NCBI GenBank assembly: GCA_964016985.1
Contig: OZ024821.1
Location: 11,892,620-11,956,619, forward strand
Source of the DNA: Anodontia alba
Lineage: Eukaryota; Mollusca; Bivalvia; Lucinida; Lucinidae
Reading direction: 5' to 3'
DNA length: 64,000 bases
Position numbers and translations under genes: made by a program. Under the pieces are notes generated by a model. It was not told the origin of the DNA. It made no database searches and saw only the letters and a program-made list of their open reading frames with translations. Below, piece after piece: positions 57,873 through 64,000 of the stretch (positions are counted from its first letter, which is position 1; every line of letters starts with the position of its first letter).

Positions 57873-58117
57873 TTAACCCTTAAAGCGCCAAGAAAACCTA
57901 CATCTCAAAATGTCGTCTGTTTATGTCGTCTGCTGCATATTCTTGCAAACTTTTCAAACCTATTTTTGCATACAGGCAAACAGTGTGGACCCAGATCAGA
58001 CTGCTCCTAAAGGAGCAGTCTGATCTGGGTCCACACTGTTTGCAGAAATGACTTTTAAAGTAACTGGCAGAAGACAAAGCAGACGACAATAGTTGTGATT
58101 GGCGCTTTAAGGGTTAA
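57873..58117. mobile_element. Family G MITE, reference copy
   Basis: 245 bp, TTAACCCTTAAAGCGCCAAG to TTGGCGCTTTAAGGGTTAA. Perfect central arms of 33 bp at 57,976-58,008 and 58,011-58,043 with an AA loop (GCAAACAGTGTGGACCCAGA, TCAGACTGCTCCT). Subterminal ATGTCGTCTGTTTATGTCGT and AAGCAGACGACAATAGTTGT. The ends belong with family H, the core with family C. TTAA present at both edges. Confidence 0.92.
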
Positions 58118-58406
58118 GAGTTACGTAATATCGTAAATTATCCCAAAATATCAAATGATAGATTATTTTATTTCTTCAATAAACGTATTATCGGTCTGTG
58201 ATCTGTAAAATCATGCGTCATCAACCGAAAATTTTGCGACCTGTAAAATAAGTATAGGGTGCAACCGCGTACATATGGACGAACTTTGCACACCGAGTTT
58301 TCTTGCCGCGCCTTGGTTTGGCTTTTAGGTACCGAGTTTTCAATTTGAGCTGCATCTTCTTCTGACTTGGGCGTCTAAGTATATAGGCTATAGAGGATCA
58401 AAACCT
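58118..58406. other. No feature recognised
   Basis: Unassigned sequence between two palindromes. Confidence 0.3.
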
Positions 58407-58611
58407 AGACTGGCTCCAGTCTCCAGTGACTAATTATTTATTCTTATAATCCTGTTTGATAATCCAGAAAAATAAGGTCAAAATAATAACATGACTATAA
58501 AGGCTAGTGATCATCCTTTATAGTCATGATATTATTTTGGTTTTATTTTAGTGTATTATCAAACATGATTATAAGAATAAATATTTAGTTACTGTAGACT
58601 GGAACCAGTCT
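58407..58611. repeat. 205-bp imperfect palindrome W
   Basis: AGACTGGCTCCAGTCTCCAG opposite GTAGACTGGAACCAGTCT; TTTATTCTTATAATCCTGTT with CATGATTATAAGAATAAA; AATAATAACATGACTATAAA with TTTATAGTCATGATATTATT. Arms of about 95 bp at roughly nine-tenths identity. No second copy noticed. Confidence 0.82.
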
Positions 58612-60019
58612 AACCAAAACCATGCAATATGCCAAACGGTAAAATGCAGCACTGTTGGATTCGGCAAAGGACGGACTTGGTAGGGAAAATACAGACATAA
58701 ATGTAGGTTATACACTAGAGAAAAAAATATCTCCAACCTCCCAGTCCTCTCATCTCCGCTAATTATATCTTCTGCTCTCCGTTTACTCTCTTCTTCCATT
58801 GCCACCTCTCGTCTTCTGTCTACTACTCATCGACTTAGTTCCCATATCCTCCCCTCTGCGCCTGTTCTCCCCTTTTCCTTTGTCTTGCCCCACTTCCTAC
58901 CATCCACCTCCCGTCCCTCGTTTCCCCCTCTCCGGAATCCTTGATGTCCATCTCCTTACAACTTCTGTCCCTATATCGTTGTTGGTTCGCTTCTTGCTGT
59001 TATCAAAATTTAAGCTGACTACACGCCTAACTCAAGCAGAGCTGTTCAAAATCTTTCATTTCCGTGTTTTTTTTTGTTTTTTTTTTTCGATTAGTAAAAT
59101 AGTATGTTATATATGGATAGTTCAAACTTAGCTTATACCTTAAAAAATGAGGTTTATTTTAATGAAAGAAGTATTTACGGTGCGAAATGAACAATTATAT
59201 TTTCAAAAATAGTTTTATCCATCAAATCTCATAGTAAATGCTTATCCGTGGGTTTGATGCCATGTGAGTATTAAGTTTTGACCGAAATGGAAAAAAAAAA
59301 AAGAAAAAAAAGGAAATACAGATAGGACTGAGCAAATAGTGCAGACCCTAACCAGATGCCGCATAACTGATCAGGGTCTACACTGTTTACAAGTCAATCA
59401 CCACTGTTTAGATATACATGTATGATATCATTAAGTAGCCTAATGGGTTTGTTATTCTTTTTTTTTTAAATTAAGTATAAATAACTAAAATAGAATAACA
59501 AATAACTATGTTAACAGAAGTATATTATTGACAATACCTAATCAAGACTTCCCAGTAGTGTCTCTGCTGAGAGTTCCTAGGTGGTTCCTCTCTCGAAGCT
59601 AATCATTTTTGTACGTCTGTTATTCTACATGTATCATTTTTGTTTTGATTATTATTTCTTTTTTCATCTCTTCCTCGAGAATGTGACCTTTCCTGGGTGA
59701 ACTACTAAAATCGAAACTTTGAGATCCTCTCGGTACGCCACTGCAATTATAATTGAGCTTGAATGTGAGCTCAGCCAGGGCGGTGCATAATTATTTTAGC
59801 TCCTACCATGCAGTGTGGTGCATAATTAGGCTATATAGGGTCTCCCTAAATTAAAACCCGGCAACGGGCACATTACGTTTATACAACGTCGCATTGCCGT
59901 CGATGCAACGTTTATATTAATTGAGGGTGACTTTATATTGATTTCATAATAAATGTTTCGAAGAAATAAATGTTTTCTATATATGTTTGGTGGGGCCAAA
60001 ATTAGAAGTGGTACAATTT
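58612..60019. other. No gene; pyrimidine-rich block and family C fragment
   Basis: 58,735-58,945 is strongly C/T biased on the plus strand (CTCATCTCCGCTAATTATAT, CTTCTGTCTACTACTCATCG, CCACCTCCCGTCCCTCGTTT), which opens a meaningless 110-codon frame. GAGCAAATAGTGCAGACCCT...GGGTCTACACTGTTTACAAG at 59,331-59,392 is a family C core. CGGGCACATTACGTTTATAC at 59,873 recalls 50,885. Confidence 0.4.
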
Positions 60020-60262
60020 ATTATGAAAACACGCCTATTCAAATATACTAGCAATTTTACCACCAAAAAATGAAAAGTTTCAAATTGAAAGAAACTGATA
60101 TATTTCATAATTCGGCTCAAAACATAGATTGTGGGTACTCGTTTGAACCGCCTCAATGAGGCGGTTCTAACGAGTACCCACAACCTATGTTTTTGAGCAG
60201 AAATAAAAAAAATAATGTATACCCCTGTAAATCCCAGTTTATCTATATAAAAGTGGGGTTTA
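60020..60262 (-). mobile_element. Family B MITE, truncated
   Basis: ATTATGAAAACACGCCTATT, CAATTTTACCACCAAAAAAT, GTGGGTACTCGTTTGAACCG / CGGTTCTAACGAGTACCCAC, CCCCTGTAAATCCCAGTTTA, AAAAGTGGGGTTTATATATC. The last ~20 bp of the far end are missing. Confidence 0.8.
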
Positions 60263-60439
60263 TATATCTGCCGTATTAGGGGTAGCATTCAACTCCCAAA
60301 ACTCCCAGAGAGTGCTGGTTTCAGGTTTCAGTGGCGTTTTCTCCTTATTTATATTTGAAATTGTATTGCTGTGCATTCAGCCTCCTAAAAGTCGCAGAAC
60401 GTGCGGGTTTCCGTGGTGTTTTCTGCTTATTTGTATCTG

Positions 60440-60850
60440 AAATAAGTAAAAATATTTACTTGTTTATTTAGTTTAAAAGCTCTATTTCTGCTGTGCATGA
60501 GTTCAGTGCCATTAAAGTAAAAACGGATCTATTGTTGGAAACTGTTTGAAGCACTTATATTACTAAAATCATTATACAGAAAAAAGAAATAAAAACTACA
60601 CTTTTATAAAAAGAAAATAAGGGGAATATTTTTGGGGTATGCTAATATCTGCAGATATTTTTTGGGGGTATGGCCATGGCTGATATACCGGATATTTTTT
60701 GGGTGTGGCTGATAAGCATACTGTATTTTTTTTTTTTTTGGTAAAACACTAGATACTGGCGCTCAGAAAAAAATTCAGAGTACCTCGGACCCCGCCCCCA
60801 CCCCCCGACACCCCCACTGGATTCAGCCTCGAATTGCACGGTTTGAAATA
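60440..60850 (-). repeat. Repeat R, copy 1
   Basis: Inverse of 62,865-63,060 for GTTTCCAACA, TTTTTACTTTAATGGCACTG, CAGCAGAAATAGAGCT and ATATTAGCATACCC. It continues with TTTTTTGGGGGTATGGC, TGGCTGATATACCGG, AAACACTAGATACTGGCGCT and a C-rich tail (60,787-60,811). Unknown element type. Confidence 0.7.
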
Positions 60851-61149
60851 TCAGCCGAACTCTGAATAAGTATTGTCTCCCTTTGGTAACTCTTCTTTGG
60901 TAGGCGTACTTGTTTACAAATGGCGGGAGGTGTTGTCAACAATCACAACTTAACATATTTTTGTTCTCTGACAGCGAACTGAGAGTTATATTGCTTTGTT
61001 TGTAAAAACAGATTGTTTGCTTTTACATGAAGGTAATAACAGGAGCCAAGCACTCTGCCACAATCGTTAGTGTCGATGGAAATGACGTGGTGTGACTGAA
61101 TGTCATTGTTTTTCGCGACTCGGAAACAGCTCATAGCTTATTCTCACAG

Positions 61150-61415
61150 TCGTTAATTAAACTGAAGGGGACACATGACAGGAAACCAGTAACATTTCTT
61201 CTCCTTTAATCAAGGCGCTTGCCAGACATTCAGTATATATATGTATTTATATTTGATTTGTCAGACTAGCTGGGTACACCCCTAGGGGTACTCTGAATTT
61301 TGTCTGCTACATAGGCCTCGATTGCCCCAGTATCTAGTGTTTGCCCAAAAAAATATATGGTATATCAGCCGTACCCCAAAAAATATAGGGTATATCAGCC
61401 ATACAAAAAAAGTAC
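61150..61415 (+). repeat. Repeat R, copy 2
   Basis: CTGAAGGGGACACATGACAG, CTCCTTTAATCAAGGCGCTT, GCCAGACATTCAGTATAT also stand at 63,428-63,507. GAATTTTGTCTGCTACATAG and CCAGTATCTAGTGTTTGCCC match copies 3 and 1 in inverse. GTATATCAGCC(G/A)TAC occurs twice in tandem. Confidence 0.7.
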
Positions 61416-61965
61416 ATACATGTGATAATTTTATGATGACCATGAGGGAGATTTTCTTCTCAGATGAGGGAGATTGGGGTCTCAATGAGGGAGACTTTTT
61501 GACGACGTGTTCAAGTTTTTTTTTTTTTATCATTTTCATATGGTTTAGATGTACAAAGGAACTGGAACTACTGAATTTAAATGACAGGAACATACATTTT
61601 CAAGTTTTAATTTCAAAGAATGTTTTAGGTTATTTACAAAGAAAGAAAGCTGTAACCATAGGTCCAGATTATGGAAAATCCTGTTAGAAAACTTAATCCT
61701 GGTCAGATGTCTGATCTGGGTCTGCACTGTTTGCCTATATCCCTTTTAGGGGTTTGGGTTAACTAAGCACTGGATTGACAAGACCGAGAACGATAAAGAG
61801 ATGGTCGTGTTTCTAATGTGAGATCGTGTGCGACTACTAGTACTATCTGAAAAAATATAAAGATAGTCTAAATACTGTTGCTGGATTTCTCGCTAGTCTT
61901 CAGTCAAATATTTCAAGGCTACGTGCTTTTTGTTATTTCCTAGATATTCTGTGCTAAGGAAACGA
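61416..61965. other. No gene; family E fragment at 61,690-61,765
   Basis: GGTCAGATGTCTGATCTGGG, TCTGCACTGTTTGCCTATAT, CCCTTTTAGGGGTTTGGGTTAA is the right half of family E. GATGAGGGAGA(T/C)T(G/T) recurs between 61,440 and 61,495. Frames across 61,282-61,687 are not recognised. Confidence 0.4.
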
Positions 61966-62014
61966 AACCATTGAGTGACAAGTATTTGTTACTTAGATAC
62001 TTCCGGGTTTATTC

Positions 62015-62299
62015 GTCTCTAGGACGCCATATTGGATCACCGGTTTCAAGGGACGTAATCAAATGTCGTCTGATAAATTTTCCCTTCAATTTTATCCGGT
62101 GCACGATGACACCCGGGATTTTTAGCGGGATTTTTTTTCTACTTCTTCTTTTCTTTTCTTGTTTGTTCAGTTGCAAACACCTCAATTGCATACTTTAAAT
62201 TGCAGTTCATTTACAACAGAAAAGTAAACATAAGTATTAGGATATTAGGAGAAAAAAAAAAAAAACGGCCCTGCCCTGGTGACTTTTTTGGGTGTGGTT
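62015..62299 (+). promoter_or_regulatory. Possible promoter region
   Basis: GGACGCCATATTGGATCACC at 62,021-62,040 holds a good YY1-type CGCCATATTG, often near transcription starts in animals. No recognised repeat in 61,966-62,690 apart from an A run at 62,251-62,265. Weak inference. Confidence 0.25.
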
Positions 62300-62451
62300 G
62301 CCTTGAATAGCATAGCAATATTTGGCATTATCTTACTGCTGCTTGCATTGCGATGTGCGTCGATCCTTTGTTTTGTCTGGTTATGTCGTTCCTTCCATCC
62401 GCGGCGACACCGAAAGTTGAGTTGCAAAATGTACAAAATGCGAACCCTGAA
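62300..62451 (+). CDS. Candidate short exon with signal-like N-terminus
   Basis: After TAG at about 62,309 a plus frame runs to MCVDPLFCLVMSFLPSAATP then KVELQNVQNANPE and reaches AAAG|GTAGTT near 62,450, a possible donor. Hydrophobic LFCLVMSFL could be a signal peptide. An overlapping frame (62,279-62,491) is also hydrophobic, so frame choice is uncertain. Not recognised. Confidence 0.2.
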
Positions 62452-62759
62452 AGGTAGTTTTGTACTTCTTGGTCTTATTCTTAGGGGTTGATGGTACACA
62501 TTTGGACCCCTTTACAGCTTCTTTTTTGGACTGAGAATGATGTGCAGATAGAAAGTGAAGGCATTTAACAGACAGCTGATGGCAAAATCGCCGCGGGTTA
62601 TGACAGCCGTGTATAATGTCACCTGTTTACGGTTGTGTATAATATTCTCCCGCTTATCTGTTTAACGCTCTCGGCACCAAAATTATCGAAGTCTGTTACT
62701 GCTTACCATAAATACTCGCAAAATGGTCACTCATGAAAAAATTTGGATAGGAAAACTGC

Positions 62760-62842
62760 AATTGCGGGAGATTCTGTCTCCCGGACGGGAGCACGGGATA
62801 TGGGCTTCAAATGCGGGAGCCTCCCGCGTGATCCGGGAGGTA
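62760..62842. repeat. CGGGAG/CTCCCG-rich inverted motif cluster
   Basis: GCGGGAGATTCTGTCTCCCG, GACGGGAGCACGGGATATGG, GCGGGAGCCTCCCGCGTGAT, CCGGGAGG. Several short stems in 80 bp; probably a decayed dispersed repeat. Confidence 0.55.
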
Positions 62843-62864
62843 TCACATGTATGAAGTATCAGTA

Positions 62865-63345
62865 GATATTAGCATACCCAAAAAATATTCCCATTGCTTT
62901 CATTTTATAAAGGTGTAATTTTCATCTATTTTTCCTGTATAATAATTATATTACTAATATAAGTACTTTTAATAGTTTCCAACAGTAGCTCAGTTTTTAC
63001 TTTAATGGCACTGGACTGATGCTCAGCAGAAATAGAGCTGTTAAAACTAAATAAAAACACCTATCAGTACAACAGAAGGTTCTAACCCCGATTCTTGCAA
63101 TATCCCAAAAAATACAGAGAATTTTGATAGACCCCCAAAAAATATTCCCAGTTTTGAAAGTGACATCAAAAAACACCTGTAAATGGCCAATACCAAAAAA
63201 AAAATATCCACTTTTTCCCCAAACCCCCATAATAGTAAAGTTCAAAATACTAAGAAATAGGCCTAGTCTATGTAGCAGGCAAAATTCGGAGTATGCCCAT
63301 GCCCCCCCTCCCCCCCCACAACCCCCACACCCTGTGGGTAGACCC
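62865..63345 (+). repeat. Repeat R, copy 3
   Basis: TATTAGCATACCCAAAAAAT, TTTCCTGTATAATAATTATA, GTTTCCAACAGTAGCTCAGT, TTTAATGGCACTGGACTGAT, ATAGAGCTGTTAAAACTAAA, then CCCCCAAAAAATATTCCC and CCCAAAAAATACAGAG blocks, TATGTAGCAGGCAAAATTCG and a C-rich tail 63,301-63,318. Opposed frames here arise from the repeat. Confidence 0.7.
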
Positions 63346-63399
63346 ATATTTATCATATATGGCAATATACCCACAGCCTAATCATTCAAATAAACGATT

Positions 63400-63515
63400 A
63401 AATTCGCAAACCTTTCTTGCAAAGAAACTTGAGGGGACTCATGACAAACAAAACAATAAAATTATTCCTTTTCCTTTAATCAAGGCACTTGCCAGACATT
63501 CAGTATACTGGTATA
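63400..63515 (+). repeat. Repeat R, copy 4 (fragment)
   Basis: AAACTTGAGGGGACTCATGA, CCTTTAATCAAGGCACTTGC, CAGACATTCAGTATACTGG match 61,160-61,245 in the same orientation. Confidence 0.7.
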
Positions 63516-63643
63516 CACTGCTGTTGGCCTATTCAGCGCACCTAAGGATTTGAGCTGAATTTAAAAAATGTTCGCTAGACCAGTTTTAATTTTTAAATGT
63601 ACTAGAACAAAGAATAATTTATTATAAATAAACAAGTTTATTT

Positions 63644-63801
63644 TCATTTAATTTCTTCTTCAAATTTAGCAGATAATAATCCCTCAACTTCATCACCCCC
63701 TTGTTTGTGTGTCATAAAAAATGTCTGCCAATGTCGCACACCTGTTAGAATTTTACCTGTTGTCTTGGACATAAAGAATTTTTTTAGATTAAAGATGCAT
63801 T
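63644..63801 (-). CDS. Candidate terminal exon, gene unknown
   Basis: Minus strand: a frame open from after a TAG near 63,802 reads NLKKFFMSKTTGKILTGVRH, WQTFFMTHKQGGDEVEG, LLSAKFEEEIK and stops at TGA (63,646-63,644). AATAAA occurs just after the stop (63,642-63,637) and again at 63,623-63,618, suitable for polyadenylation. The mixed charged composition looks like protein. No acceptor could be fixed and no family recognised; the upstream part would lie beyond or near the window edge. Confidence 0.35.
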
Positions 63802-64000
63802 TCTATGATCACTAATCAATTTAGAATATATTTGTGCCATTTTCATTGTTCACACTGACAAAACCACCTTTTGAATTTCAAGTTCAGGGAAAAGGGTCCT
63901 TTGGTTTTAGTGAAAACAACATTTTCCTCATTATTTATAAATAAACTCCTGATTCCCCATGCAAATTATAATGGCCATGTACCTTTTGATATGTTTCCTC
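63802..64000. other. No feature recognised
   Basis: AT-rich sequence to the window end. Confidence 0.3.

Noticed and set aside
58799..59131. 110-codon plus-strand frame
   Set aside because: Produced by pyrimidine-rich composition; leucine, serine and proline dominate and no family is recognised.

Overview
This window reads as intergenic or intronic DNA from a mollusc, most likely a heterodont bivalve. It is AT-rich and has no long intact coding frame. It is packed with repeat types I associate with clam and mussel genomes: Helitron/pearl-like elements built around ~150-bp tandem cores, tRNA-headed SINEs, and very large numbers of short palindromic elements. The species cannot be fixed by eye. 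No prokaryotic gene, rRNA or CRISPR array is visible. Boundaries of repeat copies were read by eye and can be off by several bases unless a terminal motif is quoted.

Layout. 1-8.3 kb: palindromic elements, then a 2.6-kb tandem-array element (1.65-4.25 kb) lying inside another repeat whose uninterrupted copy sits at 49.57-49.96 kb, then a ~400-bp-period array holding a complete pearl-like element (6.24-7.88 kb) and two SINEs. 8.3-16 kb: two more pearl-like elements, a cluster of palindromic elements, and a 2.2-kb pearl-like element that splits a palindromic element. 17-19.2 kb: a dead mariner transposase, a truncated pearl-like element and an unidentified coding-like frame. 19.2-28.4 kb: densely nested palindromic elements, including a nest at 27.6-28.4 kb that is at least three levels deep. 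28.4-33.7 kb: one tandem-array element interrupted by a complete 2.9-kb pearl-like element of about 19 monomers. 34.3-35.9 kb: a Tc1-type element with perfect 30-bp terminal inverted repeats and a broken transposase. 36-48.3 kb: palindromic elements and SINEs, with several nests. 48.3-64 kb: fewer palindromes, three to four weak exon-like signals, a few large palindromes and a rearranged repeat present in several pieces.

Main observation. The palindromic elements form a modular system. I label the families by letter. Families E, F, G, H and I all begin TTAACCC (or close) and end GGGTTAA, the pattern expected of non-autonomous piggyBac-like elements, and some abut while sharing one TTAA. Their central hairpins are exchanged between families: the CAAACAGTG...CACTGTTTG core of family C (non-TTAA ends) recurs inside E, F and G, while H and I share a related TGACATTTCATG core. 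Families A and B share a GTACTC core with different outer arms. An A/T stem module followed by GAAAACA is common to A, H and I. Ends and cores therefore seem to assort semi-independently.

Protein-coding evidence is thin. The two recognisable coding remnants are transposases (mariner on the minus strand near 17.4 kb, Tc1 on the minus strand near 35 kb), both disrupted. Weak exon candidates on host-like sequence are at 48,347-48,430 (minus, ATG to a GTAAGA donor), 63,644-63,801 (minus, with downstream AATAAA signals), 18,912-19,190 (minus, one internal stop), 52,844-53,098 (plus) and 62,300-62,451 (plus). None was matched to a known family.
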